Of a stretch of DNA of 64,000 nucleotides, positions 30,564-39,755 are shown piece by piece. The notes under the pieces were generated by a model, which saw nothing but the letters and a program-made list of their open reading frames with translations, did no database searches and had not been told where the DNA came from. The DNA comes from Candidatus Zhuqueibacterota bacterium (lineage in GTDB: Bacteria > Zhuqueibacterota > Zhuqueibacteria > Thermofontimicrobiales > Sulfurfontimicrobiaceae), in the NCBI GenBank assembly GCA_016927835.1, contig JAFGMA010000399.1, positions 62,001 through 126,000 on the forward strand, given 5' to 3'. The translations under genes were made by a program, and so were the position numbers. Position 1 is the stretch's first letter, and every line of letters starts with the position of its first letter.

Positions 30564-31594
30564 TGTTCCATCTCACTGCTAATTGACGTTTCAGCGATCC
30601 TTTCCCCGCCTTCGACGAGTTCAGGCGCTTGCCCTGGCGTATCGGTCTGTTTTCGAATCGCATGATTGATTACCTTTTCGGATACGAATAGCATAAACAG
30701 CGCTAGGTATGTCAGTATTCTGCGGATCAGCACTGCAATAACAGATACTTCGCCCAGCTTATAAAATACCTTGAACATATAAGCACTCGACACTTCTCGC
30801 ATCCCGAGCCCTCCCGGTAACGGTGAAAAAAGCGCCATGAAATGAGCGAAGCAGCCGGAAAACACGATAAAAATGTAAGGAATGTCGAAGCCAATCGATT
30901 TATACAACCAAACATCCGCGGCGAATGTCAGCAAATAATTTAATACCGTAATGCCCGCGGCAGCAGCGAGTACATCTTTTCTGCGCCCCGATTCTTTCAG
31001 TGCGACGACAATGTTCTTAAAAAATTGGGTGGATATGACTTTCTTCCTGAGCATGAAAGCCAGTAGAATGATAGTCGCCAGAAACACAAATATGATCGTG
31101 TAATTCAATTCAATGAGATATTTGTGAAATGACTCGATCACAACCGTCAAATATGAACCGACGAGTGCGGCAGCCAGCATCAAAAAGGCAGCAATTGAAT
31201 ATTCTAAAATCAGTTCGCTCATTAATGAAGGAATTGATTTTGAAATTTCGACGCCCTCCATTTTTTTCAAAAGCACTGCCTTGGTCGGCATCCCGAGTTT
31301 GCCGGGTCCTGTGAAGTCAACGGCGACTGCACTGATCGAAATATAAAAAACATTCCCGAAAGAGATACCGTTTTTGACCGGTTTTAAAAGCAGAAACCAG
31401 CGATAAATGATTAGCAGCACATTTAAAACCGTGATAGCCAACACGCCAACAAGACCGAAATAATCCAAATTTTTACCGATATCCTTCAGCTTTTCGATAT
31501 CGCCGCTTTTGAGTATAAAATATATCCCGCCAGCTATCAGCAGCAGAAAAACAAAATTGAAAATAAGTTTTGTACGGCGCTGTTTTGTTTGCAT
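30560..31594 (-). CDS. UPF0104/lysylphosphatidylglycerol-synthase-TM-like flippase-domain protein
   Basis: 'SISAVAVDFTGPGKLGMPTKAVLLKKMEGV', 'FSPLPGGLGMREVSSAYMF'. Start likely MQTKQRR (31594) rather than 31627. Confidence 0.82.
   Translation of the reverse strand: MQTKQRRTKLIFNFVFLLLIAGGIYFILKSGDIEKLKDIGKNLDYFGLVGVLAITVLNVLLIIYRWFLLLKPVKNGISFGNVFYISISAVAVDFTGPGKLGMPTKAVLLKKMEGVEISKSIPSLMSELILEYSIAAFLMLAAALVGSYLTVVIESFHKYLIELNYTIIFVFLATIILLAFMLRKKVISTQFFKNIVVALKESGRRKDVLAAAAGITVLNYLLTFAADVWLYKSIGFDIPYIFIVFSGCFAHFMALFSPLPGGLGMREVSSAYMFKVFYKLGEVSVIAVLIRRILTYLALFMLFVSEKVINHAIRKQTDTPGQAPELVEGGERIAETSISSEMEQ
30604..30640. repeat. PELVEG/STSSG-type interspersed palindromic repeat inside the 3' end of the UPF0104-like CDS
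   Basis: CGCCTTCGACGAGTTCAGGCG; minus-strand frame encodes PELVEG, plus-strand frame encodes PSTSSG. Confidence 0.6.
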
Positions 31595-31595
31595 T

Positions 31596-32231
31596 TCAGT
31601 CCTGCTGTGTTGCCTGGTTATTGCCATAAAGAGCCGGATTCAGATTCGGATCATTGTACATTTTGAATTGAAAATAGACCCGCATCGTTTTCCTGCCCTC
31701 CGCGTAATCAGCAATGAGCTCAGATAGACAGGTTGACAGATCGTTTTTTTGAATAATGAGCGTATTCAATTTATCCTGACAGGCTTGAAGATGCGCTTGT
31801 GTGGCATCCGTGCGCCTGGTTTGTTCTGCCATGTGGTACACCTTCAACGAGATGATTGACAGGCGATCGATGATGGAACCGGGCGTTTCGGAATTGAGCG
31901 GCAATCCTTCTTTGTACAGGTTTTGCTGTTTTAATTGCGTAACAATGTACTTATCAAGCTGCTCAATTGAATCATTGCGCTGCTGGTTGAATTTATCAAT
32001 ATTTCGTTTGACCCGTGCGATCATCGCGTCGGAAACATCCTTGCGCCGCGCTTCATCCTCTTCGTGCCACAGGCTGAAATTAAAAAAATGAAGATTGAAA
32101 AAGATATTTTCGAAGCTATCCCGGTTTTTCGGTTCAGCATCAAACTCGTTGTGCCATGTGGTATTCAGTTTATCGAAGTACTCAAAAAAATCATAAGTCT
32201 TAATCGAATTCAAGCTCCAATCTCGATTCAT
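31596..32231 (-). CDS. DUF4254-like protein
   Basis: 'LNTTWHNEF', 'NLHFFNFSLWHEEDEAR', 'NSETPGSIIDRLSIISLKVYHMAEQTRR' fits DUF4254; likely start MNRDWSLNS at 32231. Sits beside a GT9 gene. Confidence 0.72.
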   Translation of the reverse strand: MNRDWSLNSIKTYDFFEYFDKLNTTWHNEFDAEPKNRDSFENIFFNLHFFNFSLWHEEDEARRKDVSDAMIARVKRNIDKFNQQRNDSIEQLDKYIVTQLKQQNLYKEGLPLNSETPGSIIDRLSIISLKVYHMAEQTRRTDATQAHLQACQDKLNTLIIQKNDLSTCLSELIADYAEGRKTMRVYFQFKMYNDPNLNPALYGNNQATQQD

Positions 32232-32395
32232 TTCAAATTCCTTTTTAAAATAGTCGGTTCGTTCAGTTGCATAGCCAGCAAAATAAATGTAAAGGCTCAG
32301 TGACAGGGTCCCAAACTCCAGTCTGGGAACCCAGGAGGCATTGTAAGCCATTTAAAATAAAAGGCATACTTGCTTGCTATTTCTGGTATACCGTT

Positions 32396-33511
32396 TCAGT
32401 TTTCGGTCTCAATCAGCTTTGATAAATATTTATCAGCCGCATCAAACACAGTTTCAAGGGCGATTTGCTTCATGCAGATCACTTCGGGCAGCGAGCAGAT
32501 GAGCGGTTCGGTGATATTTGCCAATCCCCAACAGGGACTGCAATGCGCCGGCGAATTAATAACGACATGCTGCTCATTTTTCAGATCGGCTCTCACACTG
32601 TCCACGGGTCCGAAAAGCCCGATGGTAAAAATACCAACTGCCAACGCAAGATTCATATTTCCGGAATCATTGCTGACAAACAAGTCGAGATAATCCATAA
32701 TTGCAGCATCTTTGGGCATGGATGTTTTTTCGACAATGACCGGGGTAACTTTCATCCGTTCCGCAATCGCCATTTTCAAACCTTTTTCCTCCGGACCGCC
32801 GAACAGCAGAATTTTTGCATCATATTTTTCAGTGATCAGGTTACCCAGGCGGGCAAAATTTCTGGCGCCCCAGCGTTTGTACGTCATGCCGAATTCTTCA
32901 CTGCTTCCGGCATGAAAGCCCACCAGAATTTTATCTTTTCGTCTCCCTTCGCCGAGTAGCTTTTCGATATAATTTGCCGCGAAAGTTTGATCATCCTCCG
33001 AGGTCCAAATCTGAAGCTTTCGGTCGGCATTTGTGGTATCGATGCCGATTATTTCCAGGAGGCGAAGATTCTGTTCCAGATCGTGAATTGAAATATCGAC
33101 GGGAATGCGAACCGATTGCAAAAATCCAAGATCGCTGAATTTGCTATTAACATATTTGTGTGAAATCCTCACGCCCGCGCCAATGAGAAATGCAAAGAGA
33201 TTCTTCTCTCGCTTCTCCGACGGAAACGCTGTGATTAACAGGTCAAATTTCCGTCTCCTGAGTTCGCATATCAAGCGTACCTTGCTTTTAAAGCTTTTAA
33301 CCGTGCTGTAGTCAATTACCATTATTTCATCAACATAAGGACATTCGTCAAGTAGCGCCCGCGCAGGTTTGAAACGTACGAATAGCGTAATTTTCGCCTC
33401 AGGGAAATTTTTCCGCAACAGGCGCAGCATGGGCACTGCAAAAATCGAATTTCCAATTCCCGATATGGATGACACGGCGATATTTTTGAATTTACGTCCG
33501 GATACATTCAT
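32396..33511 (-). CDS. GT9 (ADP-heptose:LPS heptosyltransferase-like)
   Basis: 'ISGIGNSIFAVPMLRLLRKNFPEAKITLFVR', 'VGFHAGSSEEFGMTYKRWGARNFARL', 'FVSNDSGNMNLALAVGIFTIGLFGPVD'. Confidence 0.88.
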   Translation of the reverse strand: MNVSGRKFKNIAVSSISGIGNSIFAVPMLRLLRKNFPEAKITLFVRFKPARALLDECPYVDEIMVIDYSTVKSFKSKVRLICELRRRKFDLLITAFPSEKREKNLFAFLIGAGVRISHKYVNSKFSDLGFLQSVRIPVDISIHDLEQNLRLLEIIGIDTTNADRKLQIWTSEDDQTFAANYIEKLLGEGRRKDKILVGFHAGSSEEFGMTYKRWGARNFARLGNLITEKYDAKILLFGGPEEKGLKMAIAERMKVTPVIVEKTSMPKDAAIMDYLDLFVSNDSGNMNLALAVGIFTIGLFGPVDSVRADLKNEQHVVINSPAHCSPCWGLANITEPLICSLPEVICMKQIALETVFDAADKYLSKLIETEN

Positions 33512-33769
33512 TCCTAGAATTCCTGATGTTTTTAATTTCTCACATTCGCTGTTCGATTTGGAGGGGACGAAATCAATTCTCTTGAAATATGCTGCAATCG
33601 ATTACGGCGTTTCCAGCCAATCACAATTCTATGGTGACTGCACAATAGTCAACAATCTACAGCATTTGGTGAACCATCGCTATGATCGCTATCAACAATT
33701 TGCAACTTTAAAGCGCATTCGATCCGGTCAACTACGCGGCTTCATGAAACCACAGGATATCGCAAGCTG

Positions 33770-34699
33770 CTATTTTTCTATTAGCTTGCGCATTAAATAA
33801 CGATTGCGGCGCATGCTTTCCTGCGTCAGGCGCCAGCTATTATTGAGCGAATCCAGCAGCAGTCCCATGAGAAATATGATGACAGATAACAGGATGCTCA
33901 ATGCCGTAAATACCGCTAAACCGACATGGTACATGAAACCGGTTTTCAAATAAATGATGAAAATATACGCGCCGCTTGCAAAACCGCTGATGAAAAACAC
34001 AAGCGAGAGCGCCACGAAAAAAACCATAGGATTATAGTCCCGGAAAAGCGTCACAATGGTGTAGAGTATCAGAAAGCCGTCTCCCCAGGTGCTCAATTTG
34101 GATTCCGAGCCTTCGGGTCGGTTGCGATACTCGATTGGTATCTCTATGATCCTGAAGTGCTCCTGAAGGCTGCGGATTGTCAACTCGGCTTCAATCTCAA
34201 AACCTTCTGCCAGCAAAATCAGGTTTTCGACCAATTTTCTGCTCATGACGCGATAACCGGATAATATATCTTTTAAATTGACCTTGAAACTGCGATTCAG
34301 AATGTTGGTTAACGTGATATTGCCGATTTTATGCGAGAGCGAGAATGCTTGTTTGGAAATCTGCTTTCGCATCCCCACAACCATATCGGCTTTGCCTGAC
34401 TCGACAGGCTCGATCAGGTCGCGAACATTGGAAGCGCTGTACGTTTCATCCGCATCGATCATGATGTATATGTCGGCGGTAACGTCCTCGAAGAGCTGCC
34501 TGACAGCATTGCCCTTGCCCTGCTTATCGCACGGGATCACAACGGCACCGGCTTCTCTGGCACGGACAGCGGTTTGATCTATGCTGTTATTATCCCCGAC
34601 ATAAATCGCTGCTTCGGGCAACGCCTGCCTATATTCAGCGATCACGTTGGCGATCGTGCGCTCTTCGTTATAAGCGGGGATAATGACCGCTATTTGCAT
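33770..34699 (-). CDS. GT2 glycosyltransferase with two C-terminal TM helices
   Basis: 'IAVIIPAYNEERTIANVI', 'IYIMIDADETYSASNVRDLI', 'DILSGYRVMSRKLV'. Confidence 0.9.
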   Translation of the reverse strand: MQIAVIIPAYNEERTIANVIAEYRQALPEAAIYVGDNNSIDQTAVRAREAGAVVIPCDKQGKGNAVRQLFEDVTADIYIMIDADETYSASNVRDLIEPVESGKADMVVGMRKQISKQAFSLSHKIGNITLTNILNRSFKVNLKDILSGYRVMSRKLVENLILLAEGFEIEAELTIRSLQEHFRIIEIPIEYRNRPEGSESKLSTWGDGFLILYTIVTLFRDYNPMVFFVALSLVFFISGFASGAYIFIIYLKTGFMYHVGLAVFTALSILLSVIIFLMGLLLDSLNNSWRLTQESMRRNRYLMRKLIEK

Positions 34700-34783
34700 A
34701 CTATTCCTCCAAATTCATGGAATTAAATTGAAAAAATTTTTTGATACTCTTCGATGCATGGAAGCGATTTTAGCCATCGATAT

Positions 34784-35782
34784 TTATTCTACAATCTTCT
34801 CAATATTATATTCTTTGATATCTCTTGCATGCGTGTAAATTATCATTTCTCCGATGAGACCGATGGAAATCATTTGGATGCCGATGACCAGAAATAATGC
34901 ACCCACCAGAAGCAACGGTCTGCCGGCGATGGGTCCCATGCCCAGAATGCGATATACGAGCAAATAGGCATTTGTACCGATCCCGACAATCGCAAACAGC
35001 ATCCCGACAAATCCCAAAAAATGAATCGGCTTTTTGGAATATTTGGTCAGAAAGATCACTGTCAGAATATCGAGCAATCGCTGTAAATATTCACCCAGGT
35101 ATCTCGATTGTCTGAAGAGCCCTTTCAACTGCTCGATCTTCTCTTCGGTCACTTTGTAGCCCTGGCGATGTGCCAGCATCGGCAAAAAGCGGTTCAGGGA
35201 GCCATAAATGGGCACATTTTCCAGCACTTCACGCTTCGCAACCAAAATGCCGCTATTAATATCATGCAAATTCAAGCCGCCCATTTTTCGAGTCAGCCAG
35301 TTGAAAAGCCTGGAAATAATTTGATTGAGCGAGGAATCTGCGCGTGGAAAGCGCCATCCGACGACCATATCATAGCCGTCATCGAGTTTCTGGCAAAGCT
35401 TCAGAATGCCTTCCATCGCCACCCGAACACGACTCGTGACATAGACGATCGTATCTCCCGCAGCGCGTTTGACGCCGGCGTCGAAAGTGGATGCTTCACC
35501 GAACGAAGATCTCATTTTGATTATCTTCACGCGATCATCCGTATCCGCGATTTCGTTCAAAAGCGAATAGGTTGCGTCGGTGCTCCCATCATCTACATAA
35601 ATAATTTCGTAACGAGTGTTGCTGTTTCGCATTGACGTACTTAAAGATGCGTGCAATTCTTTGATACTCGTTTCACAATTATAAAGTGAAATAATTAATG
35701 AAATTAATCCTGCACGATCGACGGTTGCGGTGTCCCCGACAGCGTCAGGAATGCGTTTTTTATTGACGGCGTTTGAAGTCAT
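34784..35782 (-). CDS. GT2-fold, DPM1/GtrB-like paralog with degenerate DXD motif
   Basis: 'SLIISLYNCETSIKELHASL', 'YEIIYVDDGSTDATYSLL', but 'GDTIVYVTSRVRVAMEGI' where DGDLQ is expected; two C-terminal TM helices. Confidence 0.88.
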   Translation of the reverse strand: MTSNAVNKKRIPDAVGDTATVDRAGLISLIISLYNCETSIKELHASLSTSMRNSNTRYEIIYVDDGSTDATYSLLNEIADTDDRVKIIKMRSSFGEASTFDAGVKRAAGDTIVYVTSRVRVAMEGILKLCQKLDDGYDMVVGWRFPRADSSLNQIISRLFNWLTRKMGGLNLHDINSGILVAKREVLENVPIYGSLNRFLPMLAHRQGYKVTEEKIEQLKGLFRQSRYLGEYLQRLLDILTVIFLTKYSKKPIHFLGFVGMLFAIVGIGTNAYLLVYRILGMGPIAGRPLLLVGALFLVIGIQMISIGLIGEMIIYTHARDIKEYNIEKIVE

Positions 35783-35840
35783 TTTATCAACCTTTTCAAC
35801 TAGTTTTTAAGTATCCGATATCAACCTGCCCGATTCGGAC

Positions 35841-36791
35841 TTATTTTGATTCAGACAGATAAATCTGCTTTCTGTCCCCTGTTTCGACAACCAGGTTTGC
35901 CAACAAGCCTATCGCCAGAAATCCGAAACCCGAGCCTGTGAACAGGAACACCAGGGTTAACAGCACATTCAATTCATCCAGCGTGGCATTTGCATTTTCG
36001 AACAGCATGCAGAGCATACCAGCGCCAAAAATAGCCGCAGCAAACAGACAGAATACGCCTATAATTCCGAAGAAATGTATCGGCTTTTTCAAATGTTTAA
36101 TAAACAGATTGAGAGTCGTCAAATCCATTATTACCCGGAAGGTGCGGGTGATATTGTATTTTGAAACACCGAATTTCCGCGCATGATGCTTGACGACCAG
36201 CTCGGTTATCCGGGCACCTTCAATTTTTGCCAATGCCGGGATGAAACGATGCAGCTCTCCATACAGCTTAACGCGCTTGATGATTTCTTTTCGAAACGCT
36301 TTCAATGAGCAGCCGGTATCATGTAAGTCGACTTCGGTGACCGAACAGATCAATTTATTGGCAATTTTCGAGGGTATTTTTCGCATTACCATCTTGTCTT
36401 TTCGATTCTTGCGCCAGCCGGCAACCACATCATAGCCTTCGTCGAGTTTTTGCAGCATTCTCGGGATGTCTTCAGGATCATTTTGCAAGTCGCCATCCAT
36501 TGCCACAACAATGTCACCCTTGGCATATTCGAAGCCGGCAGCCATCGCAGCCGATTGCCCGAAATTACCGCGAAATTTAATGATTTTCAATTGAGGATGC
36601 GCCTGGTGCAATTCTTCGAGTATCTCAAAAGTACGGTCGGTACTGCCATCATCAACCAGAATGACTTCGTACGGTTTGCCCAAATCGTCCAGAACCTTAC
36701 AGATTCGATCCTGAAGAAGTGCTACATTTTCTTCTTCATTGTAAACCGGCACGACCACGGAAATTTCTGTTTTTTCGTTTGTTTGGTTCAT
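35841..36791 (-). CDS. GT2 glycosyltransferase (DPM1/GtrB-like)
   Basis: 'ISVVVPVYNEEENVALL', 'GDIVVAMDGDLQNDPEDIPRML'; start assigned at MNQTNEKTE (36791), giving a 4-nt overlap with the upstream gene. Confidence 0.92.
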   Translation of the reverse strand: MNQTNEKTEISVVVPVYNEEENVALLQDRICKVLDDLGKPYEVILVDDGSTDRTFEILEELHQAHPQLKIIKFRGNFGQSAAMAAGFEYAKGDIVVAMDGDLQNDPEDIPRMLQKLDEGYDVVAGWRKNRKDKMVMRKIPSKIANKLICSVTEVDLHDTGCSLKAFRKEIIKRVKLYGELHRFIPALAKIEGARITELVVKHHARKFGVSKYNITRTFRVIMDLTTLNLFIKHLKKPIHFFGIIGVFCLFAAAIFGAGMLCMLFENANATLDELNVLLTLVFLFTGSGFGFLAIGLLANLVVETGDRKQIYLSESK

Positions 36792-37399
36792 TTCGTTGCC
36801 AGATTTGCTTTCCTTGTTTTCGAATATTTTTTGTATAAGCTCACCGCCCCCCAGATTGGCGCGAGAATCAGGATTTCTCCCATCACTGTTCGCCAATTAT
36901 GTGCTTCCGCCAGACCTGCCAGGAAAGAGCGGTTCGTTGCTCCTTTGTAGACATCGGAAAAAATCAGTATCGGCGAAAGCACAGACTCTTCGGAAAAGGG
37001 ATACAGCAACGGCACACCGTAAGGCAAGCTCGTGTCGACGCACAAGTAATCCAGGATCACGTGCGAAAAAACGACTGCTGTACAAACCCAAAACGCTCTT
37101 AAAAACTTGAGGTTAAGTGCAAACTTTGCCAGCAGCCCGGCAATGATCCCTGCCAGCACTGAAAATCCCAGGCTGTGAGTGATGCCGTGATGAAAGCGAT
37201 TGGGTGCGCCGATAAGAATTCCGGGCAAATAATCGATATCGGGCAGGTTTGCAAGGATTAGGAACAGCCAAAATGCAGACCATTTAAACTGCTTATTTTT
37301 CAATCCCGCATAACAGGCAGCGCCCATTAAACTGTGCCCGATCGGTGTTGGCACGGCATTTTCCCCTTTTGCTCGATAAAAATACAGCTTCGATTGCAA
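36788..37399 (-). CDS. YdjM/DUF457-like membrane-bound metal-dependent hydrolase
   Basis: 'PTPIGHSLMGAACYAG', 'ANLPDIDYLPGI', 'RFHHGITHSLGFSVLAG', 'FSHVILDYLCVD'. Confidence 0.85.
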   Translation of the reverse strand: MQSKLYFYRAKGENAVPTPIGHSLMGAACYAGLKNKQFKWSAFWLFLILANLPDIDYLPGILIGAPNRFHHGITHSLGFSVLAGIIAGLLAKFALNLKFLRAFWVCTAVVFSHVILDYLCVDTSLPYGVPLLYPFSEESVLSPILIFSDVYKGATNRSFLAGLAEAHNWRTVMGEILILAPIWGAVSLYKKYSKTRKANLATK

Positions 37400-37437
37400 T
37401 CACCTGCTGGTGGTCTACAACCTGCGATTCACAGCTT

Positions 37438-38460
37438 TCAACCCTTTTTGTTCATATTCAGCATTTGCCTGGCACGTTTGTCATTGCCAAGCAATCCATC
37501 GATAATTCCCATTGCCTTTCCGAATGCGCCCATGGGATTGCCGCGCAGAATCAAATCACGAACCGCGGCATACGGGATACCGCCAACGGCATACAGCATA
37601 TACTTTGCCCAATTCCCGGCAGTCGCGTGTTTTTTCATAAATCGGATGGCATTGCGCGTGGCAAGATATTTTTTTCGAAATGAGAACTGTTCGATTGTTT
37701 TATGGGGTCGATGCCATACTTTGGATTTGCCGCAAAAAATCACTTTATACCCGGCTTTACGAACGCGCACGCTGAAATCCGAGTCTTCGAACCAATACCC
37801 CAGGTACTCAGAATCGAATAATCCGACTTTTTCCAGCACTTCGCGCGTGGCAATCATGGCGCCACCCCAGAGATAATCGACTTCCTCGGTTTTTTCAAAT
37901 TGACCGACGTCTTTTTCACAATCACCGCGCCCGCGACTTACGTTTTCGGTGAAATCGATGATCCCCCCGGCGGAGAGCAAAATATCCGGTTTGCTGTAAT
38001 CGTACATTTTGGCGCCTACGATGCCGGCGTCGGGAATTTCTTCCAGCACATTCATGAGCTGCGTCAACGAGTCGCGGGCGACGACAATATCGTTATCCAC
38101 CATATAGACAACATCCATATCCGACTCGAGCGATTTTCTCAGCCCGATATTTTTGCCTTCCGGCGCGCCATAATTTTTATCATTCTCCACGATCACGACA
38201 TCCGGGTACGCCTCGCGAATCGCATCAACCGAGCCATCGGTCGAGGCATTATCGACCACTATCACCTGATAAAGCGGACACTCCATTTCAAAAATGTGGG
38301 AAAGGCAATCGAGTACATTGTCTTTGCGATTCCAGTTTAGAATAACGACGCTCACTTTTTTGATCATTTCAGGACTCGCAACATATTCGGCGGCACCAGG
38401 CTGCGTTGATACCCGTTTAAATTCATCGTTTAATTCAATATTAAGTTCATTCGCATTCAT
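37438..38460 (-). CDS. GT2 glycosyltransferase (rhamnosyl-like)
   Basis: 'VSVVILNWNRKDNVLDCL', 'VIVVDNASTDGSVDAI', 'VVYMVDNDIVVARDSL', 'YLGYWFEDSDFSVRVRKAGYKVIF'. Confidence 0.93.
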   Translation of the reverse strand: MNANELNIELNDEFKRVSTQPGAAEYVASPEMIKKVSVVILNWNRKDNVLDCLSHIFEMECPLYQVIVVDNASTDGSVDAIREAYPDVVIVENDKNYGAPEGKNIGLRKSLESDMDVVYMVDNDIVVARDSLTQLMNVLEEIPDAGIVGAKMYDYSKPDILLSAGGIIDFTENVSRGRGDCEKDVGQFEKTEEVDYLWGGAMIATREVLEKVGLFDSEYLGYWFEDSDFSVRVRKAGYKVIFCGKSKVWHRPHKTIEQFSFRKKYLATRNAIRFMKKHATAGNWAKYMLYAVGGIPYAAVRDLILRGNPMGAFGKAMGIIDGLLGNDKRARQMLNMNKKG

Positions 38461-38494
38461 TTCCGACTCCTGTCAACCGGTTTTTTGCATTTTA

Positions 38495-38591
38495 GGAGGT
38501 GGGATCACTTATCTTGGATATTTTGCTTAACAAACATTTTGATAAATAGCTATTTAAGAAATTCAAATGGGTAACTTATTTTATCCCACCT
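38495..38591 (-). mobile_element. 97-bp MITE/REP-like element, copy 2, inverted relative to copy 1
   Basis: GGAGGTGGGATCACTTATC...AATGGGTAACTTATTTTATCCCACCT; reverse complement aligns with 7755-7849 without gaps. Confidence 0.75.
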
Positions 38592-38622
38592 CTTTAAACA
38601 TTTCGCCAGCCTGTGAAATAAT

Positions 38623-39723
38623 TCAATACTGAGGACCTTGCTTCAACCGGCGTTTTATTTTTGAAATGAAAACCCCTGGCAATGATAATCGCCCTTTGCC
38701 GGACAATCGAAAAATAAAATCGCCGCTCAATCGGTTGATATAATACAGCTTTCCGGCATAGCCATCGCTCGAATACGTTTTCAACAGCCCACCGTAAGCC
38801 GTTTCGTAGCCACATTCTTTGACTAGCCGGCTGGCAATTTTGCCTGTTTCATTCCAGGGAAACGAGAAATGACGAACAGATTTTCCTGTTATCCTGGCAT
38901 CGATTTCCTCGCGGGATTGTACCAGTTCTTCGGCTATCCGCTTTTCCTGCTCTTCTTTTGCTTCATAATAGCCGCTAAAAGAATGCGATTTGCGATAGTC
39001 ATTCACCAGCGTGGTCAGGCGAGATCGCCAGCGCTTGTCACGAAAGAACGCCTCATTGCCATTCTCGCGGACAAACTTGACACACGCCTTTATAAATGAT
39101 TCTTCGGGAAAATAGCGCCGGTGATCGGACAAACGCGACGCATATTCAAAAATCGGCATCCCCAATTGCGGAGGCTGAAAGTAGCGATCTTTCCCATTTT
39201 CAGCCTGCACGGGCAGATTCCATACCTGGTGAGACACAAATCCGGGATAATAAAAATCGATGATTCGGGAAGAAATATTAATTCCGGCATGATGCATCGT
39301 ATGCGACTGGAAATCAACGGCACCCGCCAGATGCATTTCGTTAGCCTGTTCCCAGGTGATGCTCCCTTTTTCGCCCACCCATGCCGGAATTATGAAAGCC
39401 ACTGCTTTGAAGCCGTATTCCTTGAGCAGGGGGAAAACCACATCGTAGAGATTTCGCAGCCCATCATCGAATGTCAGGACAACTGCTCGTTCCGGAATCT
39501 TCTGCTTTTGCAGATAGACAGATGCATATTCATCCGCAGCCAGTGTGGTGTAGGCGTTCTCTTTCAGATAGCGCAACTGGGCTTCGAACTCCGCTCTGTC
39601 AATGCGGTGATAGCTGAACACCGGAATCCCCGGCGACATTTTTGATCTTGTCACAAAATCCGGATACTCGCTCCTGCGGAGAATTCCGAAAATAGAAGAT
39701 ATTTCTTTAAATTGAGATTTCAT
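38623..39723 (-). CDS. Polysaccharide deacetylase (CE4/NodB)
   Basis: 'AVVLTFDDGLRNLYDVV' (TFDDG) and 'DFQSHTMHHAGI' (HTxxH) motifs; C-term 'VRHFSFPWNETG'. Confidence 0.9.
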   Translation of the reverse strand: MKSQFKEISSIFGILRRSEYPDFVTRSKMSPGIPVFSYHRIDRAEFEAQLRYLKENAYTTLAADEYASVYLQKQKIPERAVVLTFDDGLRNLYDVVFPLLKEYGFKAVAFIIPAWVGEKGSITWEQANEMHLAGAVDFQSHTMHHAGINISSRIIDFYYPGFVSHQVWNLPVQAENGKDRYFQPPQLGMPIFEYASRLSDHRRYFPEESFIKACVKFVRENGNEAFFRDKRWRSRLTTLVNDYRKSHSFSGYYEAKEEQEKRIAEELVQSREEIDARITGKSVRHFSFPWNETGKIASRLVKECGYETAYGGLLKTYSSDGYAGKLYYINRLSGDFIFRLSGKGRLSLPGVFISKIKRRLKQGPQY

Positions 39724-39755
39724 TTATGAATTATATTTCTTCCAGACATAAAAAA

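Noticed and set aside
32465-32959. 164-aa plus-strand ORF
   Set aside because: Antisense to the GT9 gene.
33369-33800. 143-aa plus-strand ORF bridging the 33512-33769 intergenic gap
   Set aside because: Overlaps two well-supported minus-strand genes at its ends and has no recognisable motif; a decayed gene remnant in the gap is possible but unsupported.
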